Notes: generated from the letters alone by a model not told the origin. 64,000 nt of DNA from Polynucleobacter sp. MWH-Braz-FAM2G (GCF_018687635.1 NZ_CP061300.1:868001-932000), one strand, 5' to 3'. Positions 36,640 to 45,804 are shown, counted from the stretch's first letter. A program made the numbers and translations.

Positions 36640-37073
36640 TTGAAATTAATCAAAAGAAATCAAAGGGTGGGGCAAGACCAGGTGCAGGACGCAAGGAGGG
36701 TAGCCTTACCAAACGCACTCGCAAGATCGCTGAAGTAGCAGCAAGCCAGGGCATAACGCCCTTAGAGGTGATGATGAATACCATGATGGCACTCTACAAG
36801 GAGGCGGAAAGTTGCACTCATCATGATGATCATGCCCATAAAGATGGCGATCATGATCATGATCCCGATAGGGTAACCATGATAGAAAATCGCATTAAGC
36901 TTTTAAACATGGCGGCAACAATTGCAAAACATGCAGCGCCATATGTTCACCCAAGGCTTTCTGCTATCGAGCACACAGGCAAGGATGGTGCGCCACTTCA
37001 AAGCGGTGTCTTAGTGGTGCCTAGTGCCATGAGTGTTGAGGATTGGGAGCGATCTGCCCAGGCAAAGCATTAA
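36636..37073 (+). CDS. Probable terminase small subunit-like DNA-binding protein
   Basis: A 145-residue protein starting with a basic GGARPGAGRKEGSLTKRTRKIAE motif, typical of the N-terminal part of phage small-terminase-like proteins. A predicted helical segment with TPLEVMMNTMMALY follows. Between residues 60 and 80 is a His/Asp-rich stretch (HHDDHAHKDGDHDHD). It lies directly before the large terminase, 10 nt apart, which supports a packaging role. Confidence 0.7.
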   Translation: MIEINQKKSKGGARPGAGRKEGSLTKRTRKIAEVAASQGITPLEVMMNTMMALYKEAESCTHHDDHAHKDGDHDHDPDRVTMIENRIKLLNMAATIAKHAAPYVHPRLSAIEHTGKDGAPLQSGVLVVPSAMSVEDWERSAQAKH

Positions 37074-37083
37074 CGCATAACCG

Positions 37084-38394
37084 ATGAAAACCATCTGGGC
37101 CCCGCTGCCTGGAAGCCAGACCTTGTTTCTGACTTGCCCTGTATATGAGGTATTGCTGGAAGGCACTAGGGGAGGGGGAAAGACTGATACCTTGCTTATG
37201 AGTTATGCCCAGCATGTGGGTAGAGGCTTTGGTGATCATTGGCGCGGAACTCTCTTTCGCCTAACTTATCCGCAGTTAGCAGACGTCGTAGCTAAGAGCA
37301 AACGTTGGTTCTATCAAATCTTCCCGGGCGCCAAGTTCAATGAATCAGACTATGTCTGGAAGTGGCCTACGGGAGAGATGCTGTACTTTCGGTATGGAGC
37401 TAATGAAGACGACTACTGGAATTACCATGGCCATGAATACCCCTGGCTAGGCTTTGAAGAATTAACTAACTGGCGCAATCTTTCGTTCTATGAAGCCATG
37501 CATTCCACCTGCAGGTCATCACACCCCGGAATGCCAAGGATGGTGCGGGCTACATGTAATCCTTTTGGTATAGGGCATGCATCTGTAAAAGAGCGATTTC
37601 AGATTGGAGTTGTTCCGGCAGGACAAATAATCAGACAAGAAGGCGCGCTACCTAGGGTGAGAATTCATTCGACGATTTATGAGAACACCCATCTTCTCAA
37701 AAATGATCCTAATTACCTCATGAACCTAGAGTCCCTAAGTGATCCAAACAGGCGCAGGGCATGGCTAGAGGGCGATTGGGATATCCATGTGGGAAGTTTC
37801 TTGGAGGGCGTGTGGCAGTCCTCTAAACACATTGTAGAGCCCTTCGCAATTCCGCCAACCTGGAAGATTTGGCGATCTATGGATTGGGGGTATGCCAGAC
37901 CCTATGCTATCTATTGGTTTGCTTTATCCAGCGATGGAGTCTATTACCTATGGCGAGAGCTCTATGGATACGGAGAGAAAGAAAACACGGGAACAAGAGA
38001 AGACGCAACGGTAGTCGCAGAAAAGATCAAGAAGATCGAAATACACGACCAACGTCTTGGCTATGAATACCGCATGAACCTAGCTGACCCATCTATCTTT
38101 TCAAAGATAGGCGCAGAACGATCCATCGGACAAATCTTCCGAGACAAGGGTGTCAAATGGACCGAAGCCTATAACGCCCCTAGAAGCAGGGTAAATGGTG
38201 CACAAGAAATCATCCGATTATTAGCCGAAGATAGACTCAAAATCTTCTCTACCTGCAAGCATTGGCTTAGAACCATCCCGCAATTACCGCCAGACTCGTT
38301 AAATCCGGAGGATGTAGACACTGATGCCGAAGATCATGCTTGGGATGCTACGAGGTATGGGGTGATGAGGGCAAGGAGGGTAACTGATGGCTAG
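37084..38394 (+). CDS. Phage terminase large subunit
   Basis: A 436-residue packaging motor. The ATPase Walker A is LLEGTRGGGKTD near residue 28, the probable Walker B lies around GFEELTNWR, and the adenine/coupling motif MVRATCNPFG follows. The nuclease half includes RSMDWGYARPYAIYWF and DAEDHAWDATRYGVM, with acidic residues typical of RNase H-like terminase nucleases. It should cut and pump DNA into the prohead through the portal encoded at 38927. Confidence 0.92.
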   Translation: MKTIWAPLPGSQTLFLTCPVYEVLLEGTRGGGKTDTLLMSYAQHVGRGFGDHWRGTLFRLTYPQLADVVAKSKRWFYQIFPGAKFNESDYVWKWPTGEMLYFRYGANEDDYWNYHGHEYPWLGFEELTNWRNLSFYEAMHSTCRSSHPGMPRMVRATCNPFGIGHASVKERFQIGVVPAGQIIRQEGALPRVRIHSTIYENTHLLKNDPNYLMNLESLSDPNRRRAWLEGDWDIHVGSFLEGVWQSSKHIVEPFAIPPTWKIWRSMDWGYARPYAIYWFALSSDGVYYLWRELYGYGEKENTGTREDATVVAEKIKKIEIHDQRLGYEYRMNLADPSIFSKIGAERSIGQIFRDKGVKWTEAYNAPRSRVNGAQEIIRLLAEDRLKIFSTCKHWLRTIPQLPPDSLNPEDVDTDAEDHAWDATRYGVMRARRVTDG

Positions 38395-38818
38395 AAAGGG
38401 ATGCGTAAAAAACACCATTTTCATAGACATTGATTCGGTTATTAATCAGCCTTTTTGCTGCTATTTCATGAACAGGCTTCAGAGCCGTTCCTGATCCCTC
38501 TGCAACCAAGGCAAAATTGCAACCCGCAGCAACTGCCAGGGCTACTAGATCTTCATCTGTAAAGATATGTCCTGGTTGTTCCTGTATACATGCCGCAATA
38601 CCCATCAAGCGCCTAATTTCTTTTTGGATTGGTGTGATCTCATTCATGAGATCTTCTGCTTGGGTTGCATTCTCTTGTGCTGCTTTAATCAAAAGCTCGG
38701 AGGTCGGCAATAAATTAAGTATTGCTGTCACACCCATGCTTGCAATGAGCCCAGATATAAATTCACGTCGACTGGCAATCATAGCCAGCGAGGGAAAAAG
38801 TGTGTTTGTAGGCGCCAT
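38348..38818 (-). CDS. Hypothetical protein encoded opposite the head genes
   Basis: A 156-residue frame on the minus strand between terminase and portal. Its N-terminal part, SRREFISGLIASMGVTAIL, looks like a membrane-anchoring or twin-arginine-like segment. The rest is helical with no recognised family. It overlaps the terminase end by 47 nt antisense. The signal-like start and lack of other coding content in this gap argue that it is real, perhaps a phage moron gene; a competing plus-strand frame looks like a shadow. Confidence 0.5.
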   Translation of the reverse strand: MAPTNTLFPSLAMIASRREFISGLIASMGVTAILNLLPTSELLIKAAQENATQAEDLMNEITPIQKEIRRLMGIAACIQEQPGHIFTDEDLVALAVAAGCNFALVAEGSGTALKPVHEIAAKRLINNRINVYENGVFYASLSSHQLPSLPSSPHTS

Positions 38819-38926
38819 ATTATGGAGTTTCTATCAATGCAAGGCTAATTACCGATGGCTATCTTAGTGTAAACATTTATCAAGAATATATCCGGTGGCT
38901 TCCTAAATCAATTTTATAAATTACAT

Positions 38927-40879
38927 GTGCCCCAAGACTCCAAAGCCCTTCAACAAAAATGGACCGCCCGTATCACGCATGCGCGCGCTCACTGGGCGAC
39001 ATTTCATAAGCGTGTAAGACACAACCGCAGTACCGTAGCAGGCTTCAATTGGAATGCCGACCCTACAGGCAAAGACTTCTACAGTCTACGAGCCAACCTC
39101 ATTCACGGCACTATCTCTGCAGTTCTGCCTAACGTCTATGCGCGCAATCCAGAGATCTCAATAGCACCAGCTCATGCGGGCGCGGACATCAAGCTCTTTT
39201 GCAATACGCTAGAGAAGGTCACCAATAGAGCTCTAGAGCAGGCACAGCTAAAGAATCGAGCAAAGTCCACTGTAAGGGCGGCGCTTACTTGTAGCTTTGG
39301 CATTCTCAAAGTGATGTACCAAAGAGATCTAAGTGAAGATGGATATATCCAGAGTCGTATAAACGATGTCCAAGAAAACCTCTTGGCTATCCATGATCTA
39401 CAGAAGGATCTCCATGACGAAGACCAAGCCCATCATCATGATGCCAAGAGGGTGGAGCTGGAAGAGCTCATCAAATCACTGCAAGAGCAATCAGAAGTAC
39501 AGTCTGCTCAAGGCTTGGTAATTGATAGGGTGCTCACTGAGAACCTTCTCATCGACCCCTCGGTTTGTGAGTTCTGGGATTACACGGATGCAGATTGGAT
39601 CTGCCAAGTCATTCCCATGAAACGTGGCCAAGCAGAGGCTCTGTATAAAAAGAACCTAGCTAGTGCCAAGATCTACCAACCAAGCCAAGGCGAACCATCG
39701 CATAAAAAAGCTAAGCGTCTTGCCTCAATGCAATTAGATGCTAGAAGTGGATCTGTCGTAGATGATCAGCAAATAGCAGTTCTAGAAATCTGGGACAGAT
39801 CAACTCAGCGTGTTTACACCATGGTGGAAGGTGCAACGGAGTGGTTGCGCGAGCCTTATTCACCAGCAAGAGCGGGAGAGCGGTGGTACCCGTTCTTTCT
39901 ATTGCCGTATCAAGTGGTTGATGGTCAATTTATAGGTCCAAGCTTGGTAGATCTAACTGAGCGTTTACAGGATGAGCATAACGAAGCAAGGGATCGATTC
40001 AATCAGCATCGAGACCTCTGTATTCCAGGATGGGTTGCATCTGCGGACATTAATGAAAAGACCATTAAGAAACACTCAGACTCACGCTTTGGTGAGATCA
40101 CGATTGTCGATACTGAAGGTAAGCCACTCAACCAAGTAATTATCCCCAGAGGGCACCCTAAGATTGACCCGATTGTGTATGACACCAGTGCAGTTCGTTA
40201 TGACTGGGAGCAAGTTACAGGACTGCAAGATGCAGCACGCTCTACAGTCGTAAGGCCTAAGACAGCTACTGAAGCAAATATTCTACAAAGAGCCTTATCT
40301 GGGCGCGTATTTGAATTCAAAGATCAGATAGAGGATTGGTTGCAAGAGATTGCGCAATACAGCGCTCAAGTACTTTTGCAAGAGCTGACTAAAGAGCAGG
40401 TAGAGCGGTACATGGGCGCGCCAATTACAAGGATGCAAATCATAGATGGCAAGGAACAAGTCATTACCGAGAAAACTTATGACTGGCCAAGCCTGACGAA
40501 AGACCGAATCTTTGACATGGTGGATTTACGAATTCGGGCAGGGACAACAGGCGCACCAGATGGCATAGAAGAAAAAGACGGTTGGATCAAGCTGCTGCCA
40601 ATGATCACAAGCTTGTCCATACAAATGCAAAACCTACAAGCCAAAGGAATGGATTACGAGCATATACGTAATCTCCTACGCGAGACTCTCTTGCGGTATG
40701 ACGATCGTATAGATTCCAATCTATTTATACCCAACATTAAAAAACAAGTCGAGGGATACAAAGATGTTTCCTCTGAAATTTTTGTAGATCAGATGCGTGG
40801 GATGAGTAGCGATAAACCTAAAACACATCAACATTTAAAAGAGGAGATGGTAGATGACGCAGGAAGTGAAAAACTTTAG
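38927..40879 (+). CDS. Phage portal protein
   Basis: A 650-residue portal-type protein. Residues 40-120 hold NADPTGKDFYSLRANLIHGTISAVLPNVYARNPE, and the middle contains DRVLTENLLIDPSVCEFWDYTDADW. The region NEARDRFNQHRDLCIPGW and the helical C-terminal half resemble P22-like and related podovirus portals. The start is GTG. Portals form the dodecameric ring through which the terminase packages DNA. Confidence 0.85.
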   Translation: MPQDSKALQQKWTARITHARAHWATFHKRVRHNRSTVAGFNWNADPTGKDFYSLRANLIHGTISAVLPNVYARNPEISIAPAHAGADIKLFCNTLEKVTNRALEQAQLKNRAKSTVRAALTCSFGILKVMYQRDLSEDGYIQSRINDVQENLLAIHDLQKDLHDEDQAHHHDAKRVELEELIKSLQEQSEVQSAQGLVIDRVLTENLLIDPSVCEFWDYTDADWICQVIPMKRGQAEALYKKNLASAKIYQPSQGEPSHKKAKRLASMQLDARSGSVVDDQQIAVLEIWDRSTQRVYTMVEGATEWLREPYSPARAGERWYPFFLLPYQVVDGQFIGPSLVDLTERLQDEHNEARDRFNQHRDLCIPGWVASADINEKTIKKHSDSRFGEITIVDTEGKPLNQVIIPRGHPKIDPIVYDTSAVRYDWEQVTGLQDAARSTVVRPKTATEANILQRALSGRVFEFKDQIEDWLQEIAQYSAQVLLQELTKEQVERYMGAPITRMQIIDGKEQVITEKTYDWPSLTKDRIFDMVDLRIRAGTTGAPDGIEEKDGWIKLLPMITSLSIQMQNLQAKGMDYEHIRNLLRETLLRYDDRIDSNLFIPNIKKQVEGYKDVSSEIFVDQMRGMSSDKPKTHQHLKEEMVDDAGSEKL

Positions 40880-42170
40880 TTCTGGTGTTTTAACTAATGG
40901 AGGTGCCTTTCAAAGAGTCCAGGATCGAGAAGCTAAAAAGGAACAAGATCGACTAAGAAAGGAGGCTGAAGATAAATCTGCCGCTGAATTACATGCTAAA
41001 CGTATTAAAGCCAGAGAAGATCGTGCGCTAGAGCTTGCCGAGCAAGCCAAGGCAAGACAAGCTCAAGAGGAAGAAAAGCAAAGAAAAGCAGCTGAGAAAC
41101 AAGCGCAGGATGAAGTTGCTCGTTTAAGGGTGGCTGCAGAGAAGGAGGCCGCTAGATTGGAAAGGCGCCAGGATCTCGAAAGAAGGTTGCAAGAGAAGGC
41201 TAATGCTCAGAAGCAGGAAGATCAAAAGAGCAATAGTCAAACTGGAGCCTTGCTTGATGATTTGCAAATAATACCTACCGTTCAAGAGGCGAATGGGGAA
41301 ACAACTGATGAAGTAGAAGAACAGGTCTTTGAACCCGTCAAGGGCGAGGTAATTGTTCCTGCTGAAGTTCCTTTATCGGCAGTAAAGCCAGACTCTGAAT
41401 CAGTCATTGAACCGGTTATCGCGCGCGATATTAGCGAGCTATTACCTCCGCCTGCAGTCTTAACGGTTGAGGCTGAGCCAGCAGTGCCCATTCAGGTTGA
41501 AAGCGGTAAGGACTTGATTGAGAGGGTGCTTAGTTCCACTGAGCAAGGCAGGCAGGAGGGTGATGAAGAAGCAACCCAGCCCAATCGCAGTGAAAACCGT
41601 TATCAAAAGATGGCAAACACTAATCGCGTACTCTCAAAGGAAAACGAAGTGCTTAAATCAAAGGTTGAGGATTTGCTCGATAAGCTTCATGGCTATGAGA
41701 TCGAGAACGAGCTTGTGGATAGCGTGATGAGTTCAGTTGATCGAGCAAAGAAAGAGGTGCAAAAGTCAGCTGCGCAGGAGCGATACCTAAATCCAAACCC
41801 ATTTAGTATCGTGAATGATGCTAAACAAGAGATGTTGAAATATTTATCCACTAGGAGTGGTGAAATTGATCATGCCGATAAGTCAGCGCTTTTTGTAAGG
41901 TACATTCAGGACCCGTTTTATATGAGTATGTTCGTGCAGAACAATCAGGTCTCTCAATGGTGGCCCATGATTGATGCGATCTACAACTCGATTGACCTTC
42001 CTCCAGCAGATTGGTCAAAGATAAAAGTAACGCCATATAAACCTAGATCTGAACATCAAACTCAGCCACAGCCCATAAGGGCGCGCACAGCAACCCTAGG
42101 CGCGCCTGTTGCAAATTCTGAACAACCAATGGACCGTATTGCCCAACATCTAGGGAATATGGGAATTTAG
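40854..42170 (+). CDS. Coiled-coil, scaffold-like phage protein
   Basis: A 438-residue protein, overlapping the portal gene by 26 nt. Residues 20-130 form a long Lys/Glu/Ala/Arg-rich coiled coil (for example DRLRKEAEDKSAAELHAKRI). A variable acidic Val/Pro-rich linker follows, then a second coiled coil (around residues 250-285) and a structured C-terminus with NPFSIVNDAKQEMLKYLS. The position between portal and capsid and the composition fit a head-assembly scaffold, but that function is inferred. Confidence 0.6.
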   Translation: MTQEVKNFSSGVLTNGGAFQRVQDREAKKEQDRLRKEAEDKSAAELHAKRIKAREDRALELAEQAKARQAQEEEKQRKAAEKQAQDEVARLRVAAEKEAARLERRQDLERRLQEKANAQKQEDQKSNSQTGALLDDLQIIPTVQEANGETTDEVEEQVFEPVKGEVIVPAEVPLSAVKPDSESVIEPVIARDISELLPPPAVLTVEAEPAVPIQVESGKDLIERVLSSTEQGRQEGDEEATQPNRSENRYQKMANTNRVLSKENEVLKSKVEDLLDKLHGYEIENELVDSVMSSVDRAKKEVQKSAAQERYLNPNPFSIVNDAKQEMLKYLSTRSGEIDHADKSALFVRYIQDPFYMSMFVQNNQVSQWWPMIDAIYNSIDLPPADWSKIKVTPYKPRSEHQTQPQPIRARTATLGAPVANSEQPMDRIAQHLGNMGI

Positions 42171-42172
42171 TT

Positions 42173-42763
42173 TTACTGCCTAGCAAATAGCATTAAGGGC
42201 GCGATATCGCCTTTATCTGCGGCGCGTAGAGCTGATAAGTAATTTTGACGTGTGAGGCCTGGGGTGGTAATTGAAGTGTTGCCGCCCCAAGAGAATCTTT
42301 CGCCACCAAGGCTAACAATCAAGGCATCCGCTATCAAACGAGCATGACGACCATTGCCGTTTGGGAATGCATGGATCAGCACCAGTTTATGATGAAAGCC
42401 CACTACGATTTCATCAATGGACATCACTTTGTTTTCAATTTGATAGGTGGTGTTATCCAAGAGGTTCTTGAGGGCAACGGCAATTTGAGTCCAATCAATG
42501 CCGATACTCTTATCACTCTTTCTGAATGTGCCAGCCCACAGCCATGTTTGGTTAAACATGCGGCTATGCAAATCACGTATTAATCCCTCATCCAATTTCT
42601 GAGTGATTTTTTTACGCGCAATCCAATCTGCGCCTTCGACAATATTGAGCTCCTCCCAGGCATTTAATTCGGCTTGAGTCTTAATGTGTTTTGGTATGAG
42701 GCCCTGAGCTTCGTCCGGATCAATCGGAGTAGCTCCTGGCGCGTATTCAAATTGCATCACCAT
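42173..42763 (-). CDS. Mobile mystery protein B, Fic family
   Basis: A 196-residue Fic-domain protein of the mobile mystery protein B type. The core motif reads HAFPNGNGRHAR; canonical AMP-transferring Fic proteins have D/E where this has N. Upstream, the block HSRMFNQTWLWAGTFRKSDKSIGI is typical of Fic proteins of this family. It overlaps the gene for mobile mystery protein A by 7 nt, and the pair resembles a toxin-antitoxin unit. It sits opposite to the head genes and is probably an independent cargo module. Confidence 0.88.
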   Translation of the reverse strand: MVMQFEYAPGATPIDPDEAQGLIPKHIKTQAELNAWEELNIVEGADWIARKKITQKLDEGLIRDLHSRMFNQTWLWAGTFRKSDKSIGIDWTQIAVALKNLLDNTTYQIENKVMSIDEIVVGFHHKLVLIHAFPNGNGRHARLIADALIVSLGGERFSWGGNTSITTPGLTRQNYLSALRAADKGDIAPLMLFARQ

Positions 42764-43215
42764 AAATTCCTTCTAGGGCCGTCCAAAATCTCTTTTGCCA
42801 ATAGTTGAAGTTGTTTTTCACTGGCAGACTTATCCACCGATTGATCCTCAAGACTCATTGAATGAGAAATAGGGCGCAAGCGTTCCCGCGCAATCTGAAT
42901 GGCGCGCTCTTCTAAGAGCTCTTCTAAAGACTTGCGTGGCACTAAGGTATATTGCAACTCGCAGTCTAGGGCGCTAGCCAGTTTTCGTAGACTAGCTAAG
43001 GTGATCTTTTCATCGGTCTCAGCCTTTTCTAGCTTGGTAATACTGGCGGGCGTAACGCCTAGCTTGCGCGCTAATGCAGAGGCTGACATACCCAACGATT
43101 CGCGGATGGCCTTAATCCAGCCATTGCTTGGGCGGCTTGGTGGGCGATCATGCCTTAGCTTAGCAAGGGCAGAATCCATTTGATGGAGCTGTAAGTTAGC
43201 AAATTTCTTGTTCAT
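42757..43215 (-). CDS. Mobile mystery protein A, XRE-type HTH regulator
   Basis: A 152-residue protein with an XRE-type HTH at about residues 32-85: SLGMSASALARKLGVTPASITKLEKAE. It is first in the two-gene unit with the Fic protein and probably its antitoxin and repressor. Three evenly spaced copies of a palindrome lie immediately upstream (43220-43299), the nearest 5 nt before the start codon, as expected for autorepression. Confidence 0.88.
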   Translation of the reverse strand: MNKKFANLQLHQMDSALAKLRHDRPPSRPSNGWIKAIRESLGMSASALARKLGVTPASITKLEKAETDEKITLASLRKLASALDCELQYTLVPRKSLEELLEERAIQIARERLRPISHSMSLEDQSVDKSASEKQLQLLAKEILDGPRRNLW

Positions 43216-43219
43216 ATTG

Positions 43220-43299
43220 ATACCTATAGGTATTAATTAATATGTCTAATTGTAACCTATAGGTATAAATTAATACACTTATTTGATACCCATAGGTAT
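43220..43299 (-). promoter_or_regulatory. Triple operator of the mobile mystery A/B unit
   Basis: Three palindromes with consensus ATACCTATAGGTAT start at 43220, 43253 and 43286, an exact 33-bp period (about three helical turns). Copy 2 begins TAA instead of ATA, and copy 3 has one central change. The first copy overlaps the ribosome binding site region of the HTH gene, so binding could repress its own expression. Confidence 0.8.
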
Positions 43300-43675
43300 C
43301 AAATGGCTATAAAGAGATAGGGTTTTAGGTTAAATAACAACGCCATTTCGTCAAGGGCACCCCAAAGGGGTGGCTAGCGCACCCTTGACGACCACGGACA
43401 AAGAAACGCTCATTTATGCCCAAGGTGGCAGACGGGCACATTGGGCATAAAAACAATTGGCGAATTAGAAAAACCCCAGAAATATCCAAGCTAACTAGAT
43501 ATAGCCCTAATAATGAATAAATGCAGTTAGAGGTAAGTGCTCAAGCTGCTGATTCATATCTCGCGTTAAAGCTAGAGTCGCACCTAGCAGCGTAGCAATG
43601 GATAGCTTCACGCTCTATCAATGGCATGAGTCTAATTAATTCATGAATAGATAAACATATTGATAGGGGTGGCAT
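43300..43675. other. Intergenic region with two inverted repeats before the capsid gene
   Basis: No gene is visible. It contains an 8-bp inverted repeat GTCAAGGG (43350-43357) / CCCTTGAC (43382-43389), enclosing a second CCCC-AAA-GGGG hairpin, and an 11-bp inverted repeat TTTATGCCCAA (43413-43423) / TTGGGCATAAA (43441-43451). These may be remnants of the insertion of the A/B unit, a transcription terminator for upstream genes, or an RNA structure; I cannot tell which. Confidence 0.55.
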
Positions 43676-44722
43676 ATGCCAATTTCAAATACAGACTTGC
43701 AAGAGTTAGCTAAGGTTTCCTTAGATGAGTACTTACGCAATCTGCCAGTAGATCAAATCGCCGTAGAGAGACCTTTCCTTAAAAAATTGATGGAAGGGCG
43801 GAAAAGCCTATTAGGCGCAAAGCAAAACGTAGTCGAGAACATTCGCAAGGAGCATGGCAGTAACTTTAGCTGGGCCTTTGGTGAGGAGACGGTTAAGTTC
43901 AATAAGCGCAATACCACTGAGCAAGCGTCATTCCCATGGCGGCGAGCGGTCGATGGCTTGTACATTGACTATGACCGACTCTTTAGCAACGGCATCAAAG
44001 TACGTGAGGGCGGGGCGAGAGGCTTCCAGCTCGAATACAACGAGCGCGTGCAACTCATCAACCTGTTAGATGAGCAATTAGAGGTTCTGAGGGAAGGTTT
44101 CCTTAATAAACTAGACCTAGAGCTGCACCGCGACGGCTCGCACGGCACAGATGCTTTGGTTGGCTTGGATAGTCTGGTGAGTTTGGTGCCCGAGGCCGGA
44201 ACCGTAGGTGGTATTGATCGAGCAAAGGCGAGTTACTGGCGCAACTATGCCGTTAAAGATATCACTTCAACAGCGCCAGGTAGCTTGGTAGGCGAGATGG
44301 AGACCGCATGGCGCCAATGTATTAAACATGGCGGCAGTCCAGATTTCATCATCGCGGGCGGTAAGTTCATTGATACCTATCGCAAGCAAGTCACGGTAAC
44401 TCATATTGCAGGATCAGGTGAGACCAAGTATATCGATGCCGGGGTAGGTGCAGGCGTAAATACGGGCTTAGCCTTTAAAGGCGTGGAGATTGTTTGGGAT
44501 CCTCAGTTTGATGAGCTCGATGCTATGGCCAATCGCACAGTTGAGTGGAGTAAGCGTTGCTATTTCTTAAACACTCGCTTTATGAAACTGCGCGATGATG
44601 ATCTAGATATTGTCGCTCCAATCCGTCCACACGATACGTTGGCCATGTACGCCATGGTGAACCTGCGCTGCGCCTTATCTATCTCACGTGCTAATGCCCA
44701 TGCGGTATTGGCTATTCAATAA
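43676..44722 (+). CDS. Phage major capsid protein
   Basis: A 348-residue protein that resembles the major capsid proteins annotated in Burkholderiales prophages. It contains FSWAFGEETVKFNKRNTTEQ early, SPDFIIAGGKFIDTYRKQV in the middle and a characteristic end VEWSKRCYFLNTRFMKLR plus SRANAHAVLAIQ. A ribosome binding site (GGGGTGG) precedes the ATG. It probably forms the head shell, with the scaffold-like and portal proteins upstream as partners. Confidence 0.75.
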   Translation: MPISNTDLQELAKVSLDEYLRNLPVDQIAVERPFLKKLMEGRKSLLGAKQNVVENIRKEHGSNFSWAFGEETVKFNKRNTTEQASFPWRRAVDGLYIDYDRLFSNGIKVREGGARGFQLEYNERVQLINLLDEQLEVLREGFLNKLDLELHRDGSHGTDALVGLDSLVSLVPEAGTVGGIDRAKASYWRNYAVKDITSTAPGSLVGEMETAWRQCIKHGGSPDFIIAGGKFIDTYRKQVTVTHIAGSGETKYIDAGVGAGVNTGLAFKGVEIVWDPQFDELDAMANRTVEWSKRCYFLNTRFMKLRDDDLDIVAPIRPHDTLAMYAMVNLRCALSISRANAHAVLAIQ

Positions 44723-44732
44723 GGAGGGGGAT

Positions 44733-45119
44733 ATGAATAACACAATGAACAAAGAACTTATTCATAGCGACTTTCAAATTAAAGAGGTAGAGGCGGTAGT
44801 GCGAAGGGATGCATTCACGACCATTCATGTGCACGTGCCGCCGTATGAGACCAACATACTGCGCAACCTCTTTGGGCGCGAGAACATCACGGTGTTCGAA
44901 CGCCAATCTAAAACCACGATTACTCCTGAGCAAGAGTACGACCGTCTTTGTGCGAAGTATGGCCACGAGGTGGTAGCGAAAGTCTTTGGTGAGGATGATG
45001 GTGATCGACTCATGGAGATCGTAGAAGGTCTGATGTCTGAAAAGGTAAATCCTCAAGAGAATGAACCGCTAAAGACATTAGATGAAACGCTTGAAACTAA
45101 GGGAGGTAAGAAACGCTAG
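44733..45119 (+). CDS. Hypothetical phage-like protein after the capsid gene
   Basis: A protein of about 128 residues. The ATG at 44733 is preferred because AAGGAGGGGG lies right before it. It carries alternating hydrophobic and charged stretches, including TTIHVHVPPYETNILRNLFG and a highly charged C-terminus. It could be a small head or connector-associated protein by position; no family is recognised. Confidence 0.68.
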   Translation: MNNTMNKELIHSDFQIKEVEAVVRRDAFTTIHVHVPPYETNILRNLFGRENITVFERQSKTTITPEQEYDRLCAKYGHEVVAKVFGEDDGDRLMEIVEGLMSEKVNPQENEPLKTLDETLETKGGKKR

Positions 45120-45270
45120 CAGTAGGGAAGATCACCGCTAGCGGCCAGTGTTTGGGTGCGGCTGTGGGTGTTGAAGTAACGATGGTGTGTGGGCGCGCTT
45201 AATTGCGCCCCACTGCCAACATATCCCAGGTGGCTGTGGGGCGGTGACTTAAAGAATTAAGAAATAAAGA

Positions 45271-45804
45271 ATGCTTCCAATCATTACTTCTCTGGTGCAA
45301 ACCTTGGCCGTCAATGGCCTTGGGTTACTTGCTGGTGCCGTCCAAGCTAGAGGTAAAGAATTTATTGAAAGCAAGATTGGGGCACGCATACCTGATAACC
45401 CCAGTCAGGAGGATCTGATTAAGCTCAAGCAGCTAGAGATCGAGCAGGAGCAGCTTCTATTGCAATACACACTTAAGCAAAAAGAACTCGAGATAGAAGA
45501 AGCCAAACTTCTGGCTGAGATGCATAGGACTTCTCAAGAAAATGCGACCAACCGCTGGCAATCCGATATGGGAAGTGACTCCAAGTTATCCAAGAACATT
45601 CGCCCTGGAACGCTGGTCTACATTCTCACGGCCTATCTCTTGTTTGCATTGCTTTCAGCTATGGGTATTGATATTAATGAGGCCTATGTAAAGCTCCTGG
45701 GTGAATGGGGGCAATTAGTTATGCTCGCTTACTTTGGCGGTAGATCAGTCGAGAAGATCTTTGAGATGCGCATGCACAGTCAAGATAGAAAAGAAGATCA
45801 ATGA
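45271..45804 (+). CDS. Holin, 3TM family
   Basis: A 177-residue protein of the three-transmembrane phage holin type. An N-terminal hydrophobic segment (residues 4-24) is followed by a long charged coiled-coil helix (about 45-95), then two membrane segments after NIRPGTLVYILTAYLLFALL and in WGQLVMLAYFGG. It precedes the endolysin with a 4-nt overlap, the usual holin-endolysin order. The 150 nt upstream hold no gene. Confidence 0.85.
   Translation: MLPIITSLVQTLAVNGLGLLAGAVQARGKEFIESKIGARIPDNPSQEDLIKLKQLEIEQEQLLLQYTLKQKELEIEEAKLLAEMHRTSQENATNRWQSDMGSDSKLSKNIRPGTLVYILTAYLLFALLSAMGIDINEAYVKLLGEWGQLVMLAYFGGRSVEKIFEMRMHSQDRKEDQ

Noticed and set aside
38517..38867. 116-codon plus-strand frame between terminase and portal
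   Set aside because: The minus-strand frame over the same DNA has a coherent signal-like start; the plus frame is Cys/Ser-rich and looks like its shadow.
44712..45056. 114-codon minus-strand frame over the gene after the capsid
   Set aside because: The plus-strand frame has a strong ribosome binding site and fits the operon; the minus frame does not.
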